Assembly (NCBI GenBank): GCA_964633205.1
Contig: CAZWFN010000163.1
Location: forward strand, 1-13,088
Origin: CAYVQE01 sp964633205
Lineage (GTDB): Bacteria; Myxococcota; B64-G9
Direction: 5' to 3'
DNA: 13,088 nt
A program made the translations under genes and the position numbers. Under the pieces are notes generated by a model. That model searched no databases. It saw only the letters and a program-made list of their open reading frames with translations, and was not told where the DNA came from. Shown here in pieces: positions 1 through 6,887 of the stretch. Position 1 is the first letter of the stretch. The number at the start of each line of letters is the position of its first letter.

Positions 1-481
1 CGACCCGTTGGCTGGTGGTCTTGCCCAGCGCCACGATCAGCGGCTGGCCGATCAGCCCGGCGTCGATGAAGCCGCGGATCTTGCGCAGCGCCGGCTTGTA
101 GAAGTAGTTCTCGGCCACGGTACACCGCACCCCATGGCGCTCCACCGCCCGCTCGATGCGTTCCAGCTCGGCCGGACTGCGGCAGATGGGCTTTTCGATG
201 ATCAGATGCTTGCCGCCGGCGGCGGCCAACTCGGCCTGCTCGGCGTGCAGCGCGTGCGGGGTGGCCAGCAGCACGACGTCCACCTCGTCGGCCGCCGCCG
301 CCTGCTCGAAGCTCTCGAAAGCACGCTGGCCCTTGCGCTCGGCGCACAGGCGCTGGGCCTTGGCCGGGTCGCGGCCGGCGAAGGACAGGGCGATCTTGGG
401 AAACAGCTTGCGCAGCAGCTTGGCGTGCTGGCGCGCCATGCGGCCGGTGCCGAACAGGCAGATGTGCGGCAGCTGCTCCAT
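1..481 (-). CDS. Gfo/Idh/MocA family NAD(P)-dependent oxidoreductase (partial, C-terminus outside window)
   Basis: Only the first 160 codons are present; the reading frame runs off the left edge. The protein opens with a Rossmann fold: a beta strand (HICLF) runs into the dinucleotide loop GTGRMA at residues 11-16. The family signature EKP lies at residues 96-98 (IIEKPICRS), where its Lys usually sits in the active site, followed by AENYFYKPALRKIRGFIDAG. This family oxidises or reduces sugars, cyclitols such as myo-inositol, and related hydroxy compounds with NAD(P). The missing C-terminal domain sets substrate choice, so the substrate cannot be read here. The ATG is chosen because TAGGAG precedes it and it starts just ahead of the Rossmann strand. 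It lies 11 bp after the GMC oxidoreductase stop, which implies cotranscription. Family call is firm; the link to inositol is inference from the operon. Confidence 0.9.
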   Translation of the reverse strand, partial: MEQLPHICLFGTGRMARQHAKLLRKLFPKIALSFAGRDPAKAQRLCAERKGQRAFESFEQAAAADEVDVVLLATPHALHAEQAELAAAGGKHLIIEKPICRSPAELERIERAVERHGVRCTVAENYFYKPALRKIRGFIDAGLIGQPLIVALGKTTSQRV

Positions 482-492
482 GCCCGCTCCTA

Positions 493-2046
493 TCAGGCGA
501 TCAGCTGGCGCGCCACCCGCAGCGCGTTGGCGCCGATGGTCAGGCTCGGGTTGACCGAGCCGGTCGACGGCAGGGCGCTGCAGTCGGTGATGTACAGGTT
601 GCGCAGGCTCCACAGCCGGCAGTCGCGATCGACCACCGAGCGATCGCGCTGCTCGCCCATCCAACAGGTGCCCAGCACGTGGGAGAAGGTATCGATCGGC
701 TGGGACCTGAACATCCAGGCGCCGGCCCGGCGCAACACCCGCCTGGCCACCCGGTAGAGAGCGGCCAGTGCGGCCCGGTCGCGCGGGTGGTAGCGGTGGT
801 GGATTCGCGCGCTGGGCATGCCGAAGGCGTCCCGCTCGTCGCCGAGCAGCACCCGATTGTCGGGCTGGGGCAGATCCTCGGCGATGCAGATCAGGCCCGA
901 GGTGCAGGGCGAGATGGTGGCGGCCAGGTTCTTGAGGCCGAAGGGGCTGTGGCGCTTGATGGTACCCTTGCCGACGATGGCGATCTCCTGCAGCATGCCC
1001 CACGGCCCGACCGGTTCGGCGCCGTTGCCCTCCGGGTCGCCGAAGTAGCAGCCGCCGATGCCGATCAGCTTCTGCAACACCTTGCGCCGGTTGGTGCGGA
1101 AGGGAAACACCCCCACCAGCACCCCGTTGCAGTGACGCATCAGGTTGCGGCCGATCAGATTGCGGCCGTCGGCCTCGACCGCGATGCCCGAAGCCAGCAA
1201 CAGGTGCGGGGTGCCGATGCCGCCGGCGGCCAGGATCAACCGTTCGCTGGTCACCCGCTTGCGCTCACCGCTGCGCTGGTCGACCAGCTCGACCGCCGTC
1301 ACCCGGTCGCCGCTGGTGTCGATGCGCACCGCCCGGCTGTCGGCCAGCACCCGGGCGCCGGCCGCCATGGCCAGGGGCAGCACCGAGACCGAAGGCTCGT
1401 TCTTCGCCTCGAGCTTGCACAGGAAATGATCGCAGGTGTGGCACTGGCTGCAGGGGTTCTTGCCGTGCTGGCCGTCGAAGTTGATGGCCAGCGGCAGGTG
1501 GAAGGGGTTGAGCCCCAGCTCCTCGCTGGCCCGCCAGACGCGGCGGCTGTGCTCGGGCAGTTCGGCGGGCGGCGGCTGGGGAAAGTCGCCCCGCGGCGGC
1601 TCGGTGGCATCCTCGCCGCGGGCGCCCGAGACGCCCAGCAGCCGTTCGGCCTCGTCATAATGCGGAGCCAGCTCGGCGTAATCCAGCGGCCAGGCCCGCT
1701 CGCGCTCAGTCGAGCCGGCCAGCGGCGAGCCGGCGAAGTCCTGCTCGCGCATACGGAACGAGGCGCAGCCGTAGAAGGTGGCCATGCCGCCTACCGTATC
1801 GTAGGGCCAATCCCGCTCCAGCCGGCCGTCGCGCTGGTCGATCTCGATCGGGGTGCGGCCCCGATACAGCGGTGGGTCGTCCAGGTGCAGCCGCTGCTCG
1901 TCCCAGCAGCTGTCGTCGCGCTCGACCCACACGCCGCGGTCGACCACCAGCACCTCCCGGCCGGCGCGGGCCAGCGCGTAGGCGGCGAAGGCACCGCCGA
2001 AGCCGCTGCCGATGATGATGGTCTCGTAGCTGTCGTTCAGTTCCAT
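493..2046 (-). CDS. FAD-dependent GMC-family oxidoreductase with a four-cysteine motif
   Basis: This is a 517-residue flavoenzyme of the glucose-methanol-choline family, which oxidises alcohol groups of sugars, sterols or other alcohols. The FAD-binding GSGFGG loop is at residues 13-18 and the acidic end of the second strand is VVDRG. LILAAGGIGTPHLLLASG (about 270-287) is the second FAD-contact motif. The C-terminal part has the expected active-site pair, His456 in HVLGTCWMG and Asn499 in GSVNPSLTIGANALR. Between the FAD and substrate halves lies CSQCHTCDHFLC (Cys199, 202, 205, 210), spaced like a metal or Fe-S ligand set; comparable Cys clusters occur in some GMC subfamilies. No signal peptide is visible, so it is probably cytoplasmic. 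The start has no good Shine-Dalgarno sequence but sits correctly before the FAD strand. Downstream of the glycosyltransferase and 11 bp upstream of the dehydrogenase. Substrate unknown. Confidence 0.92.
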   Translation of the reverse strand: MELNDSYETIIIGSGFGGAFAAYALARAGREVLVVDRGVWVERDDSCWDEQRLHLDDPPLYRGRTPIEIDQRDGRLERDWPYDTVGGMATFYGCASFRMREQDFAGSPLAGSTERERAWPLDYAELAPHYDEAERLLGVSGARGEDATEPPRGDFPQPPPAELPEHSRRVWRASEELGLNPFHLPLAINFDGQHGKNPCSQCHTCDHFLCKLEAKNEPSVSVLPLAMAAGARVLADSRAVRIDTSGDRVTAVELVDQRSGERKRVTSERLILAAGGIGTPHLLLASGIAVEADGRNLIGRNLMRHCNGVLVGVFPFRTNRRKVLQKLIGIGGCYFGDPEGNGAEPVGPWGMLQEIAIVGKGTIKRHSPFGLKNLAATISPCTSGLICIAEDLPQPDNRVLLGDERDAFGMPSARIHHRYHPRDRAALAALYRVARRVLRRAGAWMFRSQPIDTFSHVLGTCWMGEQRDRSVVDRDCRLWSLRNLYITDCSALPSTGSVNPSLTIGANALRVARQLIA

Positions 2047-2205
2047 GGTCGTGCCCGGTGGCTGGCGGTCGGCTCTCGCTGGATCCGCCGCTCTGTGGTC
2101 GGTGTGTATGTATGCAAGAATCGCACCGAAAAATGACCCCGCTGGGCCGTGATCGTGCTGGAAAATCGGAGGTTTGATGTGTGCCCTGGCTTCACACCGT
2201 CGCCA
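2047..2205. other. Intergenic gap between glycosyltransferase and GMC oxidoreductase
   Basis: This 159-bp gap separates two codirectional minus-strand genes. I see no Rho-independent terminator: the best dyad is a 5-bp GTGTG/CACAC stem near 2171-2195 without a U-run. I also see no convincing -35/-10 pair for the downstream oxidoreductase. An AT-richer stretch around 2100-2135 could hold a weak promoter. Whether the four-gene group is one or two transcripts stays open here. Confidence 0.5.
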
Positions 2206-3420
2206 CTATTCACGCCCGGCAGCTGCCGGCAGCAGCGGGCCGAGCCAGTCGATGATGCGCCGGGCGCGGGCGTCCCAGGTCAGCGCGGCCGCGGTCTCCA
2301 GGGCGGCGGCGGCCAGTGCTCGGCGCCGGACGGGGTCGGCCAGCAGGGCGCGCAAGGCCGCCGCGGCCGCCTCCGGCCGGTCCGGCTCGACCAGCCGGGC
2401 GTTGCGGCCGTCGACCAGCAGCTCGCGCAGATCGGCGGTGTCCGGGGCCAGGATGGCGCGTCCGGCGGCCAGATAGGAGTAGGTCTTGATGGGCAGCACG
2501 GTGCGGCCGTGCTCGGCCAGCGGCTTGCCGGTCGGCGGCACGATCAGCACGTCGGCTGCGTACAGGTAGCGCGGCATCTCGCTGACCGGACGCTGGCCGG
2601 CGAAGCTCAGGTTGCCGGCGCCGCGCTCGGCGGCCAGCCGCTCGAGGCTGCGGACGTGCTCGGGCCGGCCGCCCACCAACAGGAAGCGGGCCGCGGGCAC
2701 CCGGGCCGCCAGTTCGACGAGCACCGGCAGATTCTTGTTGGGCTGCATGTTGCCGGTGTAGACCACCAGCGGTGCATCCGCGGCCAGGCCCAGGGCGGCG
2801 CGGGCCGCGGCCGCCTCCAGCGGCGGCTGCATGTCGCTCGGGTCGAAGCCGTTGTAGGCCACCAGCACGCGCTCGGGATCGAAGCCGCTGCGGATGAATG
2901 ACCGGGCCGCCAGCCGGCTGTGGCTGATCAGGCCGACGAGCTCGCGGCGCCGGGCCCGCCGCGCCACCTGCGCCATCAGCCGCGGGTGCTCATCGCCCAG
3001 CGCGCGGTAGGTCTCGAACAGCACCGGTTGGCCCAGCCCCAGGCAGGTCAACACGGTGGTCCACTCCCGGGTGTAGACCAGCCCGAACCCCTCGCGGTGG
3101 GCGGTCAGCGCCCCGAACCAGCCGTGCCACAGCTTGACCGGCGGCTGGAAGTCGCCGGCCGGCCAGCCGGGCAGCTGGCGGATGTGGGCGCTGCGGTCGA
3201 GGCCGTAGAAGCGCTGGAGCTCGGCCAGCCGTCGCTGGCGCGACCAGCCCCGGCGCCCGGCCCGCGGCGGGATCAGCAACTGCAGATCGAGACCAGCGCG
3301 CACCAGCGCCGTCGCGCTCTTCATCACCTGCTGCGTGTCGGCGTCGTGGTGCGGGTAACGCTGGGCCGAGATCAGGGCCACCCGCGGTAGAACGGACGGG
3401 CTGGATGCGGATGCGCGCAT
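2206..3420 (-). CDS. GT4-type (GT-B fold) glycosyltransferase
   Basis: The 404-residue protein has the two-domain GT-B layout. The N-terminal acceptor domain begins with VALISAQRYPHHDADTQQ and includes VYTREW and FETY. The linker SHSRLAARSF...VLVAYNGFDP leads into the donor domain with VVYTGNMQPNKN (about 219-230), FLLVGG (247-251), and LPIKTYSYLAAGRAILAPD (about 309-327), the nucleotide-sugar binding segment. The common GT4 EX7E pair is replaced by an LPIKTYSYLAAG variant. The length is normal for the family, there is no signal peptide, and it is probably cytoplasmic or membrane-peripheral. GGGAG lies about 10 bases before the ATG. It follows ino1 by 36 bp. GT4 contains MshA, which glycosylates inositol phosphate in mycothiol synthesis, so an inositol-phosphate acceptor is possible. 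Neither donor nor acceptor can be read from sequence. Confidence 0.9.
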   Translation of the reverse strand: MRASASSPSVLPRVALISAQRYPHHDADTQQVMKSATALVRAGLDLQLLIPPRAGRRGWSRQRRLAELQRFYGLDRSAHIRQLPGWPAGDFQPPVKLWHGWFGALTAHREGFGLVYTREWTTVLTCLGLGQPVLFETYRALGDEHPRLMAQVARRARRRELVGLISHSRLAARSFIRSGFDPERVLVAYNGFDPSDMQPPLEAAAARAALGLAADAPLVVYTGNMQPNKNLPVLVELAARVPAARFLLVGGRPEHVRSLERLAAERGAGNLSFAGQRPVSEMPRYLYAADVLIVPPTGKPLAEHGRTVLPIKTYSYLAAGRAILAPDTADLRELLVDGRNARLVEPDRPEAAAAALRALLADPVRRRALAAAALETAAALTWDARARRIIDWLGPLLPAAAGRE

Positions 3421-3456
3421 CGGAAGCTGCTCCCGGCCGCGACCGCAGCGGTGCGG

Positions 3457-4797
3457 CTACTTGGTGTAGTCGTCGTAGTAGTCCAGCCCCAGGTGGGTGA
3501 TCAGGTCCTCGCCCATCAGGTAGCGCAGGGTGTTCTTCATCTTGGTCTTCTGGATGAACAGGCTGTGCTCGGGGTACAGGCCCTCGGGCACGATGGGGCT
3601 CTTGTAGAAGAAGCTCAGCCACTCCTGGATGCCCTTGAGCCCGGCCCGTTTGGCCAGGTCGGAGAACAGGGCCAGATCGAGCGCCACCGGTGCGGCCAGG
3701 ATGGAGTCGCGGCACAAAAAGTCGATCTTGATCTGCATCGGGTAGCCCAGCCAGCCGACGATGTCGATATTGTCCCAGCCCTCCTTGGCGTCGCCGCGCG
3801 GCGGGTAGTAGTTGATCCGCACCTTGTGGTAGAGGTCGCCGTACAGGTCGGGGTAGGCCTTGGGCTCGAGGATGTAGTCGAGCACGCCCAGCTTGCTGAC
3901 CTCCTTGGTCTTGAACGAGTCCGGATCGTCGAGCACCTCGCCGTCGCGGTTGCCCAGGATGTTGGTCGAGAACCAGCCGCTGACGCCCAGCATGCGCGCC
4001 TTGAGCCCCGGGGCGATGATGGTCTTCATCAGCGTCTGGCCGGTCTTGAAGTCCTTGCCGGAGATGGGGGTGTTGGTCTTGTCGGCCAGCTCGCGCAGCG
4101 CCGGGATCTCGACCGTCAGGTTGGGCGCGCCGTTGGCGTAGGGCACACCCTTCTTCAGGCAAGCGTAGGCGTAGATCATCGACGGCGCGATGTGGGGATC
4201 GTTTTCGCGCAGGCCTTTCTCGAAGCTGGCCAGGTCGCGGTGGACGGGCTGCTCCTCCAGGAAGGCCTCGGTCGAGGCGGCCCAGACGCAGACCAGCCGA
4301 TCGCAGCCGTTGCTATCGGCGAAGCCGTCCAGGTCGCGCATGACGCCCTCGGCCTTGTCCATCAGGCTGGCGCCTTCCTTGATGTTGGTGATGTCGCCGC
4401 GCAGCTTCTTGACGAAGCGCGAGTCGAACACCGCGGCCATCGGCTTGAGCCGCTCCAGGAAAGGCCGCAGCTCGTCGAGGTGCTCGCCGCCGAGCACCTG
4501 GGCCGTCTTGGCCGCCTGGTAGCAGTCGTCGTGGAACACGTCCCAACCGCCGAAGCGGACGTCGTCCAGGGTGGCCAGCGGCACGAAGTCCTTGATCAGC
4601 GGGGTGCGGCCCTCGGTGCGCTTGCCCAGCCGGATGGTGGCCATCTGGCTCACCGAGCCGATGGGCTTGGCGACGCCGCGGCGCACGGCCTCGACGCCGC
4701 CGATCAGGGTGGTGGATACGGCGCCCAGGCCCACGCACAGCACGCCCAGACGACCCTCGGCCGGAGCGATCTCGGGTTTGGTCTTGCTTTCGGTCAT
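3457..4797 (-). CDS. ino1: Inositol-3-phosphate synthase (myo-inositol-1-phosphate synthase)
   Basis: This enzyme (EC 5.5.1.4) cyclises D-glucose 6-phosphate to inositol 3-phosphate with catalytic NAD, the first step to inositol. The 446-residue protein shows the family landmarks in order: the NAD-binding VGLGAVSTTLIGG (22-34), VCVWAAST (169-176), IPALRELA (231-238), SGKDFKTGQTLMKT (246-259), LGVSGWFSTNILGNRDG (270-286), KVRINYYPPRGDAKEGWDNIDI (325-346), and CRDSILAAPVALDLALF (362-378). SGKDFKTGQT carries lysines 248 and 251, placed in the active site in this family. The length fits a bacterial form rather than the longer eukaryotic enzyme. GGAGG sits 8 bases before the ATG, and a strong promoter lies just upstream. 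It is the first gene of the minus-strand group and diverges from the cyclic-nucleotide-binding gene. Bacterial inositol serves lipids, thiols, osmolytes or aminocyclitols; which applies here is unknown. Confidence 0.95.
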   Translation of the reverse strand: MTESKTKPEIAPAEGRLGVLCVGLGAVSTTLIGGVEAVRRGVAKPIGSVSQMATIRLGKRTEGRTPLIKDFVPLATLDDVRFGGWDVFHDDCYQAAKTAQVLGGEHLDELRPFLERLKPMAAVFDSRFVKKLRGDITNIKEGASLMDKAEGVMRDLDGFADSNGCDRLVCVWAASTEAFLEEQPVHRDLASFEKGLRENDPHIAPSMIYAYACLKKGVPYANGAPNLTVEIPALRELADKTNTPISGKDFKTGQTLMKTIIAPGLKARMLGVSGWFSTNILGNRDGEVLDDPDSFKTKEVSKLGVLDYILEPKAYPDLYGDLYHKVRINYYPPRGDAKEGWDNIDIVGWLGYPMQIKIDFLCRDSILAAPVALDLALFSDLAKRAGLKGIQEWLSFFYKSPIVPEGLYPEHSLFIQKTKMKNTLRYLMGEDLITHLGLDYYDDYTK

Positions 4798-4829
4798 CGC
4801 AGCTGTCCTCCAGAGGTTCCAGGTGGCGG

Positions 4830-4858
4830 ACTATGCGCGCCGGCACCCGGCTTGTCAA
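4830..4858 (-). promoter_or_regulatory. Sigma70-type promoter of ino1
   Basis: On the minus strand a perfect TTGACA -35 (4853-4858) is separated by exactly 17 bp from CATAGT (4830-4835), which matches the -10 consensus at four of six bases. Transcription would start near 4823, giving a leader of about 25 nt that contains the GGAGG of ino1. An A-rich TTCCGAAAAG lies just upstream of the -35. This is the best-looking promoter in the window. Confidence 0.75.
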
Positions 4859-4925
4859 CGGATCTTTTCGGAATTGGAAGCAAGCAACGTGCCATGGCCG
4901 CTCTCGCTGCCGGCTATCTTTTCCC

Positions 4926-4955
4926 TTGCCCTGGGACGGTGAATTTTGGTATTCG
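4926..4955 (+). promoter_or_regulatory. Possible promoter of the cyclic-nucleotide-binding gene
   Basis: TTGCCC (4926-4931), an 18-bp spacer and an extended -10 TGG-TATTCG (TATTCG at 4950-4955) precede the ATG at 4963. A start site about 7 bases after the -10 would coincide with the ATG, which would give a leaderless mRNA; this fits the lack of a clear Shine-Dalgarno sequence. The -10 match is poor, so the call is tentative. Confidence 0.3.
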
Positions 4956-4962
4956 GGATCGC

Positions 4963-5430
4963 ATGGCAAACGCCGAGTTGCTCAAGTCCTGCACGCTGTT
5001 CAAGGGCTTCTCCGAGACCGGCCTGCTGCTGATGGGCAAGCTGGCCCGCCCGCGCGAGATCCCGGCCGGCACACCCATCTTCGTCGAGAGCATGGTGGCC
5101 GAGAGCATGTTCGTGTTGCGCTCGGGCACGGTGCAGCTCAGCATCAAGTCGCCGGACGGCCGCGACCAGCCGCTCGATCGCCTGGTCCCGGGTGATTCCT
5201 TCGGCGAGCTGAGCCTGCTCATCGGTGGCCAGCGCATGGTGACCGCCACCGCCGAGACCGACTGCGAGCTGCTCGAGATCCCGCGGCGCGATTTTGCCAA
5301 GCTGCAGAAACAGAAGCCGCAGACCTGCTTGAAGTTGATGATCAACATCGTCGGTGCGTTCGGCAAACGCGTCGGTGCCGCTGGCGAGCATCTCAAGCCG
5401 CTGCTGCTGAGCCAGATCCAGCAGCAATAG
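4963..5430 (+). CDS. Stand-alone cyclic-nucleotide-binding-domain (CAP_ED/CNB) protein
   Basis: The 155-residue protein is almost entirely one cyclic-nucleotide-binding domain. It starts with the N-terminal helix LLKSCTLFKGFSETG, runs through the beta-roll (IPAGTPIFVESMVAESMFVLRSGTVQLSI) and PGDSFGELSLL, and ends with a helical segment and a Gln-rich tail. The phosphate-binding cassette FGELSLLIGGQRMVTATA (80-97) keeps Glu82 and Arg91, the residues that contact cyclic-nucleotide sugar and phosphate, so ligand binding is plausible. No DNA-binding, kinase or channel domain follows, so it would act through a partner or as a small sensor. The ATG fits the usual N-terminus of these proteins; an upstream in-frame GTG at 4939 is less likely. 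It diverges from ino1 and is followed after 18 bp by a membrane protein with a good Shine-Dalgarno site, suggesting an operon. Confidence 0.9.
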   Translation: MANAELLKSCTLFKGFSETGLLLMGKLARPREIPAGTPIFVESMVAESMFVLRSGTVQLSIKSPDGRDQPLDRLVPGDSFGELSLLIGGQRMVTATAETDCELLEIPRRDFAKLQKQKPQTCLKLMINIVGAFGKRVGAAGEHLKPLLLSQIQQQ

Positions 5431-5448
5431 CCTTTGCGGAGGTTCACC

Positions 5449-5997
5449 ATGTCCAGAGCCACCCCGGCGATCGCCTTCATCATCGCCCTCAGCGCTTCGA
5501 GCATCCCGGCCGCGGCCCAGGAGGTCGAGGTCCACCACGGCTTCATCTTCTACGCCGGGTCCTACACGCTGGATGAGGAGACCTACGGCCTCTACGAGGA
5601 TGGCCACGCTTTGGCCGAGCTGCTCGGCGAAGTGCCACCGGCGCTCGACGCCTTCCACTCCTTCGAGACCTTCCACACCATGGGCAACGTGTTCACCGGC
5701 CTGTCGCTGGCGGCCTTCGTGGTCGGCGGGGTGATGTACATGCCCGGGGTGGAAGACGAGATCTCCAGCGCCCGCACCGTGGCCCTGTCGAGCTTCGGCG
5801 CCGGCGGCGGGCTGCTGCTGCTCGGGGTGGTGTTCGAGTTCGTGGCCTGGTCGCGCATCTCCACGGCCGCCGAGCTGTACAACGGTGAGATGGAGATCGA
5901 CGACGGCCCCATGCTGCGCCGGCCGGACGCCGTGCCGCTGCCCAGCCTGGCGCTGCTGCCCGGCGGAGCCCAACTGGCGTTGCTGTGGACATTCTGA
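5449..5997 (+). CDS. Exported membrane protein of unknown function
   Basis: I do not recognise a characterised family. The 182-residue protein begins with a signal peptide, probably cleaved near residue 23 (ASSIPAAAQ-EV). A soluble stretch rich in Glu, Tyr and His follows, then two hydrophobic segments, about 79-98 (GNVFTGLSLAAFVVGGVMYM) and 112-133 (ALSSFGAGGGLLLLGVVFEF), a short AAELYNGEME motif at 140-149, and a hydrophobic C-terminus ending in Phe. The AAELYN pattern after a hydrophobic hairpin recalls small envelope proteins of unknown role. GGAGG lies 6 bases before the ATG at 5449; an in-frame TTG at 5434 is rejected because it would fall before the ribosome-binding site. It follows the CNB gene by 18 bp, so the two are probably cotranscribed. 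Confidence 0.82.
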   Translation: MSRATPAIAFIIALSASSIPAAAQEVEVHHGFIFYAGSYTLDEETYGLYEDGHALAELLGEVPPALDAFHSFETFHTMGNVFTGLSLAAFVVGGVMYMPGVEDEISSARTVALSSFGAGGGLLLLGVVFEFVAWSRISTAAELYNGEMEIDDGPMLRRPDAVPLPSLALLPGGAQLALLWTF

Positions 5998-6029
5998 GCG
6001 CTTTGCAGCGAAATCGGGCCGTTGGGGCA

Positions 6030-6058
6030 TTGACCGGGCCCACCGGCGTGATTACCTT
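6030..6058 (+). promoter_or_regulatory. Probable promoter of the YugP-type peptidase gene
   Basis: TTGACC (6030-6035) and TACCTT (6053-6058) are separated by 17 bp in the 84-bp gap before the peptidase gene. The -35 is near-consensus and the -10 matches at three of six bases. Transcription would start near 6065, giving a leader of about 17 nt that holds the GGAGG site. Confidence 0.5.
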
Positions 6059-6081
6059 CGTTCAATGGAACGGAGGACCGC

Positions 6082-6762
6082 ATGATCATCTTTGATCCGC
6101 TATATCTATTGATTGTCGCGCCGGGTTTCTTGTTGGCGCTGTGGGCCACCTTCAAGGTCAAGTCCACCTTCAAGCGCTATTCCAAGGTGTCCATCGCCAG
6201 CCGGGCCAGCGGGGCCCAGGTGGCCCGCGAGCTACTCGAGCGCAGCGGCATCCACGATGTGGGCGTCGAGCCGCACCACGGCTTCTTGTCGGATCACTAC
6301 CATCCGACCGAGAAGGTGGTCCGGCTGAGCGAGAACGTCTTCCACGGCCGTTCGGTGTCGGCGGTCGGAGTGGCCGCCCACGAGGTAGGCCACGCCATCC
6401 AGCACGCCCAGGGCTACGGGCTGATGCGGCTGCGCCAGATGCTGGTGGGCCCGGCCAACCTGGGCTCGAACCTATCGTATATCCTGGTCATCGTAGGCTT
6501 TCTCTTTCATGCCGGCGGGCTCATCTGGATCGGGGTGATCCTGTTCTCGGCGGTGGTGGCCTTCCAGCTGGTCACCCTGCCGGTCGAGCTCAACGCCTCC
6601 AAGCGGGCCCGCCAACAGCTGGTGGCCACCGGCATCGTATCGCAGGCCGAGGGCCGCGAGGTGGGCAAGGTGCTCAACGCGGCCGCCATGACCTACCTGG
6701 CGGCGGTCATCACCAGCCTGCTGACCCTGGTCTACTTCGTGCTGCGCGCCAACGACCGCTGA
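6082..6762 (+). CDS. YugP-type membrane zinc metallopeptidase
   Basis: This 226-residue protein matches the neutral zinc metallopeptidase family typified by Bacillus YugP (Pfam Zn_peptidase_2). An N-terminal membrane segment (about 6-24) is followed by a loop with GVEPHHGFLSDHYHPTEKVVRLSENVFHGRSV, typical of the family. The zinc motif HEVGH is at 100-104, where His100 and His104 would bind zinc and Glu101 act as general base. LPVELNASKRA (166-176) supplies the conserved Glu169, the likely third ligand. Further hydrophobic segments lie at about 130-165 and 203-221. It is an integral membrane protease with no known substrate. GGAGG lies 6 bases before the ATG. It has its own promoter, and a stem-loop follows 7 bases after the stop. 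Nothing links it firmly to its neighbours. Confidence 0.93.
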   Translation: MIIFDPLYLLIVAPGFLLALWATFKVKSTFKRYSKVSIASRASGAQVARELLERSGIHDVGVEPHHGFLSDHYHPTEKVVRLSENVFHGRSVSAVGVAAHEVGHAIQHAQGYGLMRLRQMLVGPANLGSNLSYILVIVGFLFHAGGLIWIGVILFSAVVAFQLVTLPVELNASKRARQQLVATGIVSQAEGREVGKVLNAAAMTYLAAVITSLLTLVYFVLRANDR

Positions 6763-6769
6763 TCCCGAG

Positions 6770-6795
6770 TTCCCCACCTTCCGAAGGGTTGGGAA
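6770..6795 (+). terminator. Stem-loop after the peptidase gene, terminator-like without a U-run
   Basis: Beginning 8 bases after the stop codon, the 26-base sequence can fold into an 11-position stem with a CCGA tetraloop. The arms are TTCCCCACCTT and AAGGGTTGGGAA, with one C-T mismatch and one G-U pair. The following bases (TAACAAAATCAATAAC) are A-rich rather than U-rich, so intrinsic termination would be weak. It may act as a 3'-end stabiliser or work with Rho. The hairpin itself is seen in the sequence; its role is inferred. Confidence 0.5.
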
Positions 6796-6848
6796 TAACA
6801 AAATCAATAACTTAGAGACTATTGAGGCCACGAGAAGGGTGGGGTGTT

Positions 6849-6887
6849 CCCCCCTCCATCGCCAGGCTCGAATTCGATGGAAGGGGG
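6849..6887. repeat. Large inverted repeat in the convergent gap
   Basis: The left arm CCCCCCTCCATCG (6849-6861) pairs with the right arm CGATGGAAGGGGG (6875-6887): six perfect pairs, one T-A pair, a one-base bulge, then five G-C pairs around a 13-base loop. It lies between converging transcripts and could act as a bidirectional Rho-independent-like barrier, although no U-run follows on either strand. Confidence 0.5.

Noticed and set aside
2168..2476. Plus-strand frame with GGAGG four bases before an ATG at 2177
   Set aside because: It lies almost wholly antisense to the glycosyltransferase gene, its product (Ala/Arg/Ser-rich) looks like an out-of-frame translation, and no promoter was evident. 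The Shine-Dalgarno match is probably chance.
3451..4962. Long plus-strand open frame joined in frame to the CNB gene, suggesting a 659-residue protein
   Set aside because: The part before 4963 is antisense to ino1 and of low-complexity Val/Ala/Gln/His/Leu composition typical of a shadow frame. The CNB domain has a natural start at 4963.
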